A DNA stretch of 64,000 nt from Bacteroidales bacterium (GCA_028709785.1 JAQUTK010000002.1:124001-188000), one strand, 5' to 3'. Counted from the first letter of the stretch, positions 1-9,141 are shown. Notes: generated from the sequence alone by a model not told the origin. Made by a program: numbers and translations.

Positions 1-680
1 CAAGCTATCGAATACCTGTTATTGTGGATGAAGTTTCAAAAGGTTCTTCTGCTGAAGCAGCCGGACTTACAGCCGGAGACAGCATCTATGCGGTCAATGA
101 CACTGTACAAACCTTTACTTTGATAGATTTTAAGAACCAGGCAAATTTGCATAAGTCTCAGCCGATAAAGATTAATTTCTACAGGAATGGCGTTGCTTCT
201 TCTTGTATGGCAACTCCTGATACAGCTGGAATTGTTGGCTTCTCAACTCTTTATTCTCCATTGGATATTTATAAGACTGTGACGAAAGAATATGGTTTTT
301 TCCAATCGTTCCCTGCAGGAGTCAACCTCGCGCTAAATACATTGAAAGGTTATGTCAGTGATATGCAATATGTCTTTACCAAAGAGGGAGCACAGAGTGT
401 GGGAAGTTTTTTCACCATTGGAAGTCTATTCCCGGCTCAATTTGATGGACGTGTTTTCTGGCAAATGACAGCCTTCCTGTCTATTATACTTGCTTTTATG
501 AATATTCTTCCAATTCCTGCACTGGATGGAGGACATGTATTCTTCTTGTTGGTGGAAGTTATTACCCGTCGCAAACCAAGTGATAAGTTCCTGGAATATG
601 CACAAATGGTTGGCATGTTCTTATTGATTGCTCTTATGGCTTTGGCCTTAAGCAATGATATCAGAAGGTTCTTTTTCTAA
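1..680 (+). CDS. rseP: RIP metalloprotease RseP, 3' part
   Basis: C-terminal part of a site-2 intramembrane zinc protease that cuts anti-sigma factors and leftover signal peptides in the inner membrane. The reading frame is open from nucleotide 3, so the gene starts upstream of the window and the HExxH motif lies outside. Visible parts are a PDZ domain in the first third (SAEAAGLTAGDSI is the typical PDZ loop), the conserved NILPIPALDGGH segment whose Asp is the third zinc ligand, and a last membrane helix near the C terminus. A long hairpin terminator follows the stop codon. The family call is firm; the substrate is unknown. Confidence 0.92.
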   Translation, partial: SYRIPVIVDEVSKGSSAEAAGLTAGDSIYAVNDTVQTFTLIDFKNQANLHKSQPIKINFYRNGVASSCMATPDTAGIVGFSTLYSPLDIYKTVTKEYGFFQSFPAGVNLALNTLKGYVSDMQYVFTKEGAQSVGSFFTIGSLFPAQFDGRVFWQMTAFLSIILAFMNILPIPALDGGHVFFLLVEVITRRKPSDKFLEYAQMVGMFLLIALMALALSNDIRRFFF

Positions 681-690
681 AAGATTCTTC

Positions 691-753
691 CTGTAATACA
701 TAAAAGAGAGCGGATGTCCTTTTAGGGCATCCGCTCTCTTTTATGTATTACAG
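691..753. terminator. Bidirectional terminator between rseP and the GH38 gene
   Basis: Nearly perfect inverted repeat with a stem of about 29 bp. Arms are 691-719 and 725-753, with a GC core (GAGAGCGGATG) flanked by A-rich and T-rich ends on both sides. It sits between two convergent genes and can serve both. Confidence 0.85.
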
Positions 754-755
754 GC

Positions 756-3700
756 TTAGCCGTGAATAATAAACTTCTTGGTAGCTACTTTTTGCTTTCC
801 TTTTACAGTTACATAATATATGCCATTGCTTATTCGATTCTTCAAAGTCAGAGTTAATGAGGACGAATTATCCCTCTTTGAGCGATAGACTTCTCTACCA
901 TTATTGTCTGTAATGGTAACTAATACTTCTGTTTCTTCATCAAAGCCTGATAGCTGAACTTCGAACGATTCGGAGGTAACCGGGTTTGGAGAAACAGTGA
1001 TTGAAGGTTTCTCTTTTGAGGATATTTCGTTCACTTCGGTGGGGTTATGGCCAAATAATTGAAACTCATAAATACGAGCTGCATTATCGCTTCCTGAATT
1101 AGTTATGTAAAGGCGAACTTTCTGTGCTGTAAATGGTGTTACCGACCTGCTGGTTGTGTTAAGTGTATTTCCGGTAATTGCGTCCACGTCAATCCATTGT
1201 GTACCTTCTAACCTTTGAATCTTGAAGTCTTTTGTGATGTAATTTACACTTTCAATCCCACCATGTTTTACCAGGTATTCACAGATCTCCATGCGGGACC
1301 CGAGGTCAATAATAAGCCATTTGTCTGAAGCAATATTTTGACACCATTTGGTCGATTCATTTCCATCGAGAGCCATTGACGGACTTTCGGCACTTCCGGT
1401 CATTCCTGAAGCTGTTGCCGTTTTTCCATTAGAGAGATTTTCTCCACAATGGACTGGTACAGATAAAGGAGCTTCTGTTTTTTGTACTTCTACTAATTCA
1501 GTTGCTGGTTTGGTGTCATCGTTCTCGTTATTGGCAGCTGTTACTGCGAAGATTGCTATTTGGGTATCATTGGGCAGAATCAACTCTTTTGCTCCATCAG
1601 GAAGTTTGATGCAATACTTAAACAAATAAGTAAATTGGTAAGGCTGATCGGTTTTAGAAATTCCATTGTGCATGTGATCTCCTACCCAAGCAATATTGTC
1701 CTTTTTAAAATAGTTATTAGTCATAATGGTATCACCTCCAACAACTTTGTAGAAAGAAGCCTGTCCTACAAAATTAGAGAAATAGGGAATGCTTAGCTTA
1801 AATCGAGTATTATCTACATAAAAATCGGCCGTAGAGCCATCCGTGTTTGAAGAGGCGGTAAGGATGTATAGTTTCTTATAGCCGCCGGGAATGGTGATCT
1901 TATTTCCATTACATTTCAACGCATTCTTTTTCCAGGTCTTTACAGAACCCATGGCAAAGGTTATTCCGTCAGAAAGAATTGTGTCGGGTAGTAACTCGGC
2001 AGAATATGTGTTCGAATTGCCATCAAAATTGCCATCATTCATATATAACTGACTGGTAACCACATCTGCATTGTAAGGGATTACTATTGGCATGCTTTCA
2101 GGTGTTGAAGAAGTTGTCACCGGACTTTCCAGCTTTACACTATATGTTTTTGGTTGAAAAGCGGTCATGTTTATGATTAAAGTGCTATCGGAGAAACTAG
2201 CACTTCCGATTTCTTCTTCAATACCATTCAGTTCTTTCGCATTCAGAATCCTGGATGCAAACTTCACTTTAATATTTGAGGCATCAAGACCTTTCGTTTC
2301 ATATAATCGGAGCACGTAGTCGTCACTTGTTTCTGCTCTTTTTAGCATCTTAACTGCTACCTGTGATGAATCAACAGAAATAAAAGAAAAGCTTTTTCCT
2401 AAATCTCCATTATGTTTGACAGTCTCAAAAGCCATAAGAGGCTGATTTAGTTTAGCTGCTTCCCATGTGGATCCTGCTTCCAGGCAAGAGTTTGTATGTC
2501 CATAGATAGAGTAGGTGAACTTATTGTTACCTAAATCCTGGTTTTCCTGAAACTCATATCCTCTGCCTGTATTGCACTTTGGTGAATGGATTAATGATAA
2601 GCGCAATGTATTATATGCGGGTTTGTCCCATCCGTATTTGCAATCATTAAGGATCGATACTCCGTATGAATTACTTACATTGGTAATATCAGCCCATTGT
2701 TGGGCGGGTATTTCATAGCTTTTGGATGTATTATTGGAACGCTTGATTACTCCTAGGCCTAAATCATAGGTTGCTTTATTGTTTGAGACATTCAGAGAGA
2801 AAACCGCTTTTAGCAATGTTCCTGTTGTTTTCCAGTTTATATCATTCTCGACATCTATACGTCTTTTTGTGTCCGAGTTTGTCAGGCGTATATATTGGAC
2901 AAAGGTCGAGTTTTCTTTTGTGCGTGTAATTTTTAAGGATATTCTTACAGGCCCTTCTTCCTCAATACTAATTTGGGGTGTAGCATCTACATAAGCCCTT
3001 GGCTCATTTGCTATTGTCTCATACGGGACTTCCCAAGATGGCCAAAAGCCAGAGCCCTGAGCTGTTAATAAAGCCAGACGAACGGGGCTTTTAAGTAATT
3101 CCTTGCTTGCATTTTGTTTGTCGATGATTGAACTAATGTCTCCGTTTGAATCAATTGATACTTTATATTGTGAATTTTCCAGTGAATGGGATGAGATTTG
3201 CAAATTAGCATCATTGGCAGGAGAAGTTGCCGATGGCCTGACGTCATATACCTCATATCCTAAAGAAGGTACTGTTGCAACAAAAATCAGTTTTATTACT
3301 CCATCGGAAGATTCGATGATTTGCGACGGAACTTCAATTCCCGATTTGTTATACACTTTTACGTACTCCATCATTTCAGTGACATTAATATTTACCTCTA
3401 CAACATCTTCCCGGCAGATGGACAATGGGTTGTAAACAACAATTGGAGTGCCAATAGTTTGAGTATTTAGCGAACGTACACTTGCACCAACACTATTAGT
3501 TAGTACTGTTGCAAATTTGTTTTGAGCGATTACCTCATCGTTATACGAGAAAGTATAGGCCCTCTCGCAACTTGTACCGGTCAGATCATCATGAAACTGG
3601 TGCCATAAGAACTTGATCCATGCATTATTAAGTTCTTCCGTTGGATATGATAAGCCACCCAGCCAATCTGCAATTACCGCACTTCTCTCAGTCGCATCAG

Positions 3701-4661
3701 CCAGGAGTTCGTTCTTTCTATTCCAGCGTTTCATCATGGTTCGCGAAGTATAACAACCTGTACCGTGGGTAGTCATTAATAATTCACCGTTATGTGTTGG
3801 AAAATCGTTTATTGATCCAAGATAATCTTCGTACATCTGACCGGCAGATGCGCTTTTTATTTTGACCGGCCCATTGCTGATTATACTTTTCTCAATCCAA
3901 TTAACGGTATTGTCTTGTGGACTTCCACCTCTGTCGCCAGTGCCATATAATCGATAGGTAATCGCATGTTTACCATTTGTTGCATTTGAGGTTTCATTTG
4001 TCCAATTGATTAGCTCAGTTCGATAACTTAGATCTTCGTTAAAGTTATCCCCATAGCCACCAGCATTAGCTGCTGCTATAACCTTTGAGCCATCTACACC
4101 TTGCCATGCACCGATCCTGAAAGGGATTGTAACTCCTCCCCATGAAAGCTTTTGTGTACAAAATCCAATTAGTCCAGCATGGCGCATGATGGTCGGGAGC
4201 GTGTAGCCGAAGCCGAAACAGTCTGGAAGAAAAATATCATTGCTTTTAACTCCAAACTCTTTTTTATAGAATGTCTGACCAATCAGAATATTTCGGAACT
4301 GTGATTCAGGAGAAGGGACATTTACGTCAGCCGCATCCAGAGAACTACCACATACATTCCACTGTCCATTCTTTATATATGTTTTAAGTTCTGCATACTG
4401 TTGGGGGTAATATTGCTTCATCCACATGTATTTTATAGCCCCTTCAAAATTGAACTTGTAATTGGGGTACTTTTTAAACAGAGCAAAGTTGTCCGTTAAC
4501 GTGTTTTTGATGTATTGATTGATAGTCGTTTGCACATCCCAGTCCCACTGAGTGTCGAGGTGAGCATCGGCTACCATGTAAGCCGTTTTCTCTTGAGAAT
4601 AGCAGTTCACTCCGATGAAACTGTAAAGCATCAATACAAGTAGTCTGGCGTAGTTCTTCAT
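756..4661 (-). CDS. Secreted GH38 alpha-mannosidase with F5/8 C domain and T9SS sorting domain
   Basis: Predicted exported glycoside hydrolase family 38 enzyme that releases alpha-linked mannose from glycans. Residues 1-22 look like a signal peptide. The GH38 metal motif is present (His34 and Asp36 in AHLDTQWDWD), Asp147 in LPDCFGFGY fits the nucleophile, and HQFHDDLTGT supplies the later zinc histidine. The GH38 core and beta-sandwich domains fill the first 850 or so residues. Around 1065-1200 a discoidin-like (F5/8 type C, CBM32) carbohydrate-binding domain is seen (NESTKWCQN, KWLIIDLGS). The last 85 or so residues begin SITVSPNPV and end in VATKKFIIHG, the pattern of a type A T9SS C-terminal sorting domain. 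It is monocistronic. Mannosidase class is firm; linkage and real substrate are not known. Confidence 0.88.
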   Translation of the reverse strand: MKNYARLLVLMLYSFIGVNCYSQEKTAYMVADAHLDTQWDWDVQTTINQYIKNTLTDNFALFKKYPNYKFNFEGAIKYMWMKQYYPQQYAELKTYIKNGQWNVCGSSLDAADVNVPSPESQFRNILIGQTFYKKEFGVKSNDIFLPDCFGFGYTLPTIMRHAGLIGFCTQKLSWGGVTIPFRIGAWQGVDGSKVIAAANAGGYGDNFNEDLSYRTELINWTNETSNATNGKHAITYRLYGTGDRGGSPQDNTVNWIEKSIISNGPVKIKSASAGQMYEDYLGSINDFPTHNGELLMTTHGTGCYTSRTMMKRWNRKNELLADATERSAVIADWLGGLSYPTEELNNAWIKFLWHQFHDDLTGTSCERAYTFSYNDEVIAQNKFATVLTNSVGASVRSLNTQTIGTPIVVYNPLSICREDVVEVNINVTEMMEYVKVYNKSGIEVPSQIIESSDGVIKLIFVATVPSLGYEVYDVRPSATSPANDANLQISSHSLENSQYKVSIDSNGDISSIIDKQNASKELLKSPVRLALLTAQGSGFWPSWEVPYETIANEPRAYVDATPQISIEEEGPVRISLKITRTKENSTFVQYIRLTNSDTKRRIDVENDINWKTTGTLLKAVFSLNVSNNKATYDLGLGVIKRSNNTSKSYEIPAQQWADITNVSNSYGVSILNDCKYGWDKPAYNTLRLSLIHSPKCNTGRGYEFQENQDLGNNKFTYSIYGHTNSCLEAGSTWEAAKLNQPLMAFETVKHNGDLGKSFSFISVDSSQVAVKMLKRAETSDDYVLRLYETKGLDASNIKVKFASRILNAKELNGIEEEIGSASFSDSTLIINMTAFQPKTYSVKLESPVTTSSTPESMPIVIPYNADVVTSQLYMNDGNFDGNSNTYSAELLPDTILSDGITFAMGSVKTWKKNALKCNGNKITIPGGYKKLYILTASSNTDGSTADFYVDNTRFKLSIPYFSNFVGQASFYKVVGGDTIMTNNYFKKDNIAWVGDHMHNGISKTDQPYQFTYLFKYCIKLPDGAKELILPNDTQIAIFAVTAANNENDDTKPATELVEVQKTEAPLSVPVHCGENLSNGKTATASGMTGSAESPSMALDGNESTKWCQNIASDKWLIIDLGSRMEICEYLVKHGGIESVNYITKDFKIQRLEGTQWIDVDAITGNTLNTTSRSVTPFTAQKVRLYITNSGSDNAARIYEFQLFGHNPTEVNEISSKEKPSITVSPNPVTSESFEVQLSGFDEETEVLVTITDNNGREVYRSKRDNSSSLTLTLKNRISNGIYYVTVKGKQKVATKKFIIHG

Positions 4662-4780
4662 AATTCAAATAGTGGTCTTTATGTGTTGTCAAAAGGAAAG
4701 CATTCGTTCAAAAGAGAGAAAAAAGTACTTACAGACAGATACAAACTCGTCATTTGCTACTTTTCTTCATCTTAAGACAC

Positions 4781-4788
4781 AAAAGTAT
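4781..4788 (-). promoter_or_regulatory. -7 box of the GH38 gene
   Basis: Minus-strand TACTTTTG matches Bacteroidetes TAnnTTTG. It would give a leader of roughly 110 nt. No clear -33 element is seen at 19-21 bp. Confidence 0.5.
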
Positions 4789-4977
4789 TTGTTTTTCTTT
4801 CGAAAGTAGTTTAAGAATGTGACATATTAGTCTGAAATTGAGCAGATTTCCTCTTTTCGAGCCAATTATAAAGAATAAGACGGAATATTCATTCTTCCTT
4901 TAAGGCACTTTTTGATTTTCAAATAATTGTCATACAGCATCTTAGAGAGTAGTAAAAAGGATGCCTATCCGTTGACA

Positions 4978-4995
4978 ATTTCATTTAAATGAAAT
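4978..4995. repeat. 18-bp perfect palindrome
   Basis: ATTTCATTTAAATGAAAT is a perfect palindrome with no loop, in the gene-free space upstream of the GH38 gene. It resembles a dimeric operator more than a terminator. No regulator is encoded nearby. Confidence 0.5.
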
Positions 4996-5080
4996 GGGAA
5001 AGGGATCAGTATGAAAAGAGAAAAACATCCATATGTTTTTTTGGCACGAAAAGGACTGTTTTGCGCTTGGTTAGAAAGAT

Positions 5081-5114
5081 AAAAAGAGGATATCCTTTGG
5101 GATATCCTCTTTTT
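5081..5114 (-). terminator. Terminator of tRNA-Met
   Basis: Perfect 15-bp stem (5081-5095 with 5100-5114), 4-nt loop and T tract, starting 2 bp after the mature 3' end of the tRNA on the minus strand. Confidence 0.88.
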
Positions 5115-5116
5115 CG

Positions 5117-5190
5117 TGGGCCATCTTGGGCTTGAACCAAGGACCTCCAGATTATGAGTCTGTTGCTCTAACCAACTGAGCTAAAAGCCC
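5117..5190 (-). tRNA. tRNA-Met(CAT), probably elongator
   Basis: A 74-nt cloverleaf on the minus strand: acceptor GGGCTTT with ATGGCCC, D arm GCTC/GAGC, anticodon loop CTCATAA (anticodon CAT), T arm CTTGG/CCAAG with loop TTCAAGC, discriminator A. The paired G1-C72 argues against initiator tRNA. A tRNA-Ile2, which also carries CAT and needs lysidine, cannot be fully excluded. CCA is not encoded (CGA follows). Confidence 0.92.
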
Positions 5191-5215
5191 GAAAGATTTC
5201 CTCTGAAATCTGGTG

Positions 5216-5247
5216 CAAAACTACTCTTTTTTTCCATAAACTACAAA
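5216..5247 (-). promoter_or_regulatory. Promoter of tRNA-Met
   Basis: Minus-strand TTTG (5244-5247), a 20-bp spacer and TAGTTTTG (5216-5223). This is a full match to the Bacteroidetes TTTG-N19-21-TAnnTTTG promoter and lies just upstream of the tRNA. Confidence 0.8.
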
Positions 5248-5318
5248 GAAAAAGTTGCTAAAAACCAATAATCCCTTTAAAAGGAGCTTCCAGACTCTCA
5301 TTTCCAAGAGATTTTGAG

Positions 5319-5326
5319 TATTTTTG
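5319..5326 (+). promoter_or_regulatory. -7 box of the HAD-ribF operon
   Basis: TATTTTTG matches TAnnTTTG. It lies inside the longer open frame that begins at 5314, so translation must start downstream, at the ATG at 5368. Confidence 0.6.
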
Positions 5327-5367
5327 CACCCGTAAAGCAGACTCAATGCTTGATAATTCTGTTTATT

Positions 5368-5988
5368 ATGAAGGATATTCGTACCGTTGTATTTGATTTT
5401 GGAGGAGTTCTGATAGATTTGGATATGCCTGAGACTATAAGGCAAGTGGAAGAACTTGGAGTTCCTGCGTTTGGTAAAATGCTTGTAAATCACTATGTCT
5501 GTTATGGGTTTTTGGGGGAATTTGAGAAAGGGGAGGTTTCTCCGGATGAATTTCGCAGTAAGATTCGTGAACTGGCTGGTAAACCATCTCTGACTGATGA
5601 AGCGATTGATAAAGCATGGTGTGCTATGCTCACCCATGTACCTGCCTATAAGCTGGATCTGCTGCTTGAACTGAACAAGAAATACCGCGTTTTTATGCTG
5701 AGTAATACGAATAAGATTCACATCGATTATTCGCTTCGCAAGTGTTTTTATAATGACGGCCACAAGCTATCGGACTATTTTGAAAAATGCTTTCTCTCCA
5801 ATGAAATGGGGCTATCAAAGCCTGATCCCACTATTTTTAAGATGTTTCTGAGAGAAACAGGTGTTTCTCCGGAACAAACCCTCTATATTGATGATGCAGT
5901 CAAGAACGTAGAGGCAGCTTCCAGTCTTGGGTTCAAAGCCCATTTATATGTTCCCGGTGAAGACTTACGGAAATTCTTTTCTGTATGA
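5368..5988 (+). CDS. HAD-IA family hydrolase
   Basis: Cytosolic haloacid-dehalogenase-type phosphatase of 206 residues. Motif I is VVFDFGGVLIDLD with Asp10 as nucleophile. The usual Asp two residues later is Gly, as in the YihX-like glucose-1-phosphate phosphatase group. Motif II is MLSNTN, motif III KPDP, motif IV YIDDAVKN, with a helical cap between motifs I and II. The start at 5368 is preferred over the in-frame ATG at 5314, which lies upstream of the probable transcription start. The gene overlaps ribF by 4 nt (ATGA), so they form one operon. The substrate may be a sugar phosphate or FMN, but this is inference. Confidence 0.85.
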   Translation: MKDIRTVVFDFGGVLIDLDMPETIRQVEELGVPAFGKMLVNHYVCYGFLGEFEKGEVSPDEFRSKIRELAGKPSLTDEAIDKAWCAMLTHVPAYKLDLLLELNKKYRVFMLSNTNKIHIDYSLRKCFYNDGHKLSDYFEKCFLSNEMGLSKPDPTIFKMFLRETGVSPEQTLYIDDAVKNVEAASSLGFKAHLYVPGEDLRKFFSV

Positions 5989-6917
5989 GATCTTATTACC
6001 AATCTCAGCCAGTTTCAGTCACCGGGTTAGTTGCTACAATAGGTGTCTTTGATGGTGTTCATGTCGGACATCGCTCTTTGATTCTGACAGTGCAGCAAGA
6101 AGCTCAGAAACGAGGTCTTGAATCTGCTGTTATCACCTTTTCTTCTTCACCTTCAGCTCTTTTTGATCCTGATTTTGTGTTGCAGTCTATTTCTGATCCG
6201 AAGGAGAAGGAACAGTTGCTTGAAGATGCCGGAGTAGATGTTTGTATCACTTTGGATTTTAATCAGGAGATAGCGGCTCTGACTGCTGAAGAGTTTATTT
6301 GTAAGCTGCTTGTCCCATGGAATGTTAAGTGTCTTGTAATAGGTTATGATCATCGTTTCGGAAGAGGTCGCACGGAAGGTCTTGAGGAGTATATCCGTTA
6401 TGGTTCTGCAGTGGGCATTGATGTCGTGCAAGCACCTGTTTTTTTGCTGAATGGGACAGAAAAGGTTTCTTCATCAAAAGTCCGCTCTTTGATTCGTAAA
6501 GGAGAGGTTCATGAAGTTTCCCGGTATTTGGGACAATATTATTCTTTGTCCGGCAAGGTAACTGAAGGATTCCAGATCGGAACTTCTATTGGATTTCCAA
6601 CTGCAAATATCGTTCCGCACTTTTCTGAGAAACTTGTTCCGGGCAAGGGTGTTTATGCAATTCTGGCCAAAGTAAACGGGAAAGTCTATGGTGGGATGCT
6701 TAACATTGGCACACGGCCGACATTTCACAAGAATGCCGAAACTTCGATTGAAGCTAATCTGTTCGACTTTTCCGGTGATATCTATAATGAAGAAATTGAA
6801 ATCTCATTCATTTCACGTCTCCGAGAAGAACGCAAATACGAAAAGATAGATCACTTACAGGAACAGATGCGAAAAGATAAAATGGCAGCTGAAGAATATT
6901 TAAAAGAGCTGTTATAA
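5985..6917 (+). CDS. ribF: Bifunctional riboflavin kinase/FAD synthetase
   Basis: Makes FMN from riboflavin and then FAD, using ATP. The N-terminal half is the nucleotidyltransferase FAD synthetase (GVFDGVHVGHRSLI with the HxGH-type motif). The C-terminal half is the flavokinase, with GFPTANI and PGKGVYAI. Length 310 is normal for the family. The start overlaps the end of the HAD gene by 4 nt. No FMN riboswitch is seen, as expected for an internal operon gene. The stop shares a TTATAA hexamer with the stop of the convergent permease gene, leaving no intergenic space. Confidence 0.96.
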   Translation: MRSYYQSQPVSVTGLVATIGVFDGVHVGHRSLILTVQQEAQKRGLESAVITFSSSPSALFDPDFVLQSISDPKEKEQLLEDAGVDVCITLDFNQEIAALTAEEFICKLLVPWNVKCLVIGYDHRFGRGRTEGLEEYIRYGSAVGIDVVQAPVFLLNGTEKVSSSKVRSLIRKGEVHEVSRYLGQYYSLSGKVTEGFQIGTSIGFPTANIVPHFSEKLVPGKGVYAILAKVNGKVYGGMLNIGTRPTFHKNAETSIEANLFDFSGDIYNEEIEISFISRLREERKYEKIDHLQEQMRKDKMAAEEYLKELL

Positions 6918-8138
6918 AGATTTCAACCAGCGCTTTCCAAGGTAACGTACCGGAAACCATACGGCGAAGAATCCAATAATAAGTACGGTAATAAAGACGA
7001 GAATCAGATCCGTCATATCCAATCTTACAGGATAGCTGTCCACAATAAAAGTATTGCTCTCACCTAGTCGGAGAATGCCAAAATACTGCTGAGTAAGGGT
7101 AAGAATCACTCCGAGCAGGATGCCTGACAAGACTCCTCCCAAAGAAATCAAACTTCCTTCTATCAAAAAAATGCGGGTGATAAAAGTGTCATTGGCTCCT
7201 AGATTGCGGAGTGTAATGATATCATCCTTCTTGTCAAAGATGAGCATGGAGAGCGAACCAATAATATTAAAGGTGGCAATCAGCATGATAAAACTCAGAA
7301 TCAAGAAGGATATCCACTTCTCTAGGTTCATCATCTTATAAAAATCTTCTTGTTGCTCGTACTGGTCTTTTACAAAATAGTCTTCTCCCAGAGCTTGCTC
7401 GATTTTGTGTTTTATTTCAAGAACCGACGAGTTTTCCGCTAGTTTGAGTTCGATGCTGCTGACCTCTTTCTCATAGTCGAAAAGACGACGGGCGAAGTGA
7501 AGTGGAACAATCACATATTTTTCGTCATACTCAGGCTGCTCTAATGAAAAGATAGCTGATACAAACAAATAGTCTTGCGTACAGGAGGCAGCCGGATTAG
7601 TCATGTTTATGCGTACCCCTCTTTTGGGGGCAAAGACTTCCAGTGGGTCAACAAAAGAAGAACCTGTTCCCAGCACGTTCGCTAGTCCCACACCCAACGT
7701 CCCATAGTCAACAAGACTATCGTAAAGCATGAAATGACCGTTGACAATAATACTGTCAATCGATGTGAGTTGTTCAAAATTGTCAGCAACCCCTTTTATG
7801 GTTGCAGGCACTTGTCGATCCTGATATTTGAGTAAAGCATTTTCTTCCAGTACTTCCGTAAAGATGGCAACTTCTTTCATCTTCCGTATGGCATCGAATT
7901 CTTTTGACGTGGGATCAAAGACCTTTCCTTGTCGCGAAGTAATCTCGATCTGCGGATCAAAGTTGCAAAACAGGGTCGAAAATAGTTCTTGAAATCCATT
8001 AAATACGGACAATGTGCAGACCATTGCCATGGTAGCAACAGCAACACCACAGACTGAAATCCAGGAAATCACATTAATGGCATGATGAGATTTCCTGGCA
8101 AAAAGATACCGTTTAGCAATGAGGTAGTGAAGTGCCAA
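6912..8138 (-). CDS. LolC/LolE-type ABC transporter permease
   Basis: Inner-membrane FtsX/MacB-fold permease of 408 residues. It has one membrane helix near residues 20-50, a large periplasmic domain, and three helices in the last third (LISFIMLIATFNIIGSLSML, then two more). This is the arrangement of the lipoprotein-releasing LolCE family, in which Bacteroidetes often have a single homologue. No ATPase gene lies next to it, so LolD would be encoded elsewhere. It is the last gene of the aroQ-methyltransferase-rbfA run, 3 bp after rbfA. A role in lipoprotein sorting is likely but not proven. Confidence 0.85.
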   Translation of the reverse strand: MALHYLIAKRYLFARKSHHAINVISWISVCGVAVATMAMVCTLSVFNGFQELFSTLFCNFDPQIEITSRQGKVFDPTSKEFDAIRKMKEVAIFTEVLEENALLKYQDRQVPATIKGVADNFEQLTSIDSIIVNGHFMLYDSLVDYGTLGVGLANVLGTGSSFVDPLEVFAPKRGVRINMTNPAASCTQDYLFVSAIFSLEQPEYDEKYVIVPLHFARRLFDYEKEVSSIELKLAENSSVLEIKHKIEQALGEDYFVKDQYEQQEDFYKMMNLEKWISFLILSFIMLIATFNIIGSLSMLIFDKKDDIITLRNLGANDTFITRIFLIEGSLISLGGVLSGILLGVILTLTQQYFGILRLGESNTFIVDSYPVRLDMTDLILVFITVLIIGFFAVWFPVRYLGKRWLKSL

Positions 8139-8141
8139 TGC

Positions 8142-8477
8142 TTATTGCTTTAGCAGGTTGTCAATATTTTCCAGATAATCCAGAGAGTCATCAAGATAAA
8201 AGACCAGACTAGGCATTTTCCTCAATTGGAAGCGTACCTTCTGAGCAATATCAAAACGGGTAGTCTGGCTACTCTCATTGATCTCTTTCAAGATGGCTTG
8301 TGCCTTCTCCGAAGGAAAGATGCTTAGATATACCCGTGCGATACTCATGTCGGGACTGATACGTACGATGCTTACAGAAATCAGTACGCCGTGTAAAGCT
8401 TGAGTCTGAAGGCGAAAATGCTCGCTCAGCTCTTTTTGCAACAATCGTGCAATTTTATTTTGTCTTGTTGTTTCCAT
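8142..8477 (-). CDS. rbfA: Ribosome-binding factor A
   Basis: Small KH-fold protein (111 residues) that binds the 30S subunit and is needed for late 16S rRNA maturation. The sequence has the family pattern: an N-terminal helix ending in KELSEHFR, the SVSIVRISPDMSIARVYLSIFP strands, and PSLVFYLDDSLDY near the end. It lies 14 bp after the methyltransferase gene and 3 bp before the permease gene, as in other Bacteroidales. Confidence 0.94.
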   Translation of the reverse strand: METTRQNKIARLLQKELSEHFRLQTQALHGVLISVSIVRISPDMSIARVYLSIFPSEKAQAILKEINESSQTTRFDIAQKVRFQLRKMPSLVFYLDDSLDYLENIDNLLKQ

Positions 8478-8491
8478 TGTCTTTTGATAAA

Positions 8492-9124
8492 TTATAATTT
8501 CAGAATCATCGTAAGACCATCGCGTAAAGGAAGAATCACCTTTTCCACGCGAGAGTCTGCTTTGATCATGTTGTTGAACTCCAGAATACCCTTTGTCTGA
8601 GAGTCGTTATTTGCTACAGGTTGAACTACTTTTCCATCCCACAATGTGTTGTCTGCTAAGATCAGACCCCCTTTCTTTACCTTAGGAAAGACACAGTCGT
8701 AGTACTTACAATAATCTCGTTTATCAGCATCAATAAATACAAGATCAAAAAGAATGTCCATGTCAGGCAAGGTTTCGAGTACATCACCGACGTGAAAGAA
8801 GATCTTCTCCTTGTGTTCCGACTGTTCCAGATAGGAGCGCGTAAAGTCCTCCAGTTCGTCATTGATCTCAAAGGTATGCAATTCGCTTCCGCTATCCATT
8901 CCTGACGCCATGCTGATTGCCGAATAACCCGTAAAGGTGCCTATCTCCAGCACATACTGAGGCTGTACCATTCGGCATATCATTTTCAATATTTTCCCTT
9001 GTAGATGTCCGGAGACCATACGTGGACGCAGCAGATTCACATAAGTATCTCTGCGCAATTTGGCCAATAAGCTATCTTCCGAATCGATATGGGCTAGGAT
9101 ATATGCTTCAAGTTCCTCAGTCAT
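8492..9124 (-). CDS. O-methyltransferase, caffeoyl-CoA type
   Basis: Class I SAM-dependent methyltransferase of 210 residues in the cation-dependent (Methyltransf_3) family. Motif I is VLEIGTFTGYSA, and DLVFIDADKRDYCKYYD carries the metal-binding Asp residues. The substrate in Bacteroidales is unknown; a catechol or hydroxylated small molecule is usual for the family, though some members modify tRNA. It is second in the aroQ operon, with a 17-bp gap. Confidence 0.9.
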   Translation of the reverse strand: MTEELEAYILAHIDSEDSLLAKLRRDTYVNLLRPRMVSGHLQGKILKMICRMVQPQYVLEIGTFTGYSAISMASGMDSGSELHTFEINDELEDFTRSYLEQSEHKEKIFFHVGDVLETLPDMDILFDLVFIDADKRDYCKYYDCVFPKVKKGGLILADNTLWDGKVVQPVANNDSQTKGILEFNNMIKADSRVEKVILPLRDGLTMILKL

Positions 9125-9141
9125 GCTTCTTTTGGACAGTA

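Larger units (their letters stand above)
4662..5080. other. Intergenic region upstream of the GH38 gene
   Basis: About 420 bases without a credible gene. It holds the leader and -7 box of the GH38 gene (4781-4788, minus) and an 18-bp perfect palindrome at 4978-4995. The rest is AT-rich with nothing recognisable. Confidence 0.6.

Noticed and set aside
5221-5763. 180-codon minus-strand frame
   Set aside because: It lies antisense to the HAD hydrolase gene and runs into the tRNA-Met promoter; no domain.
5327-5984. FMN riboswitch for ribF
   Set aside because: ribF overlaps the HAD gene and there is no leader with the RFN element.
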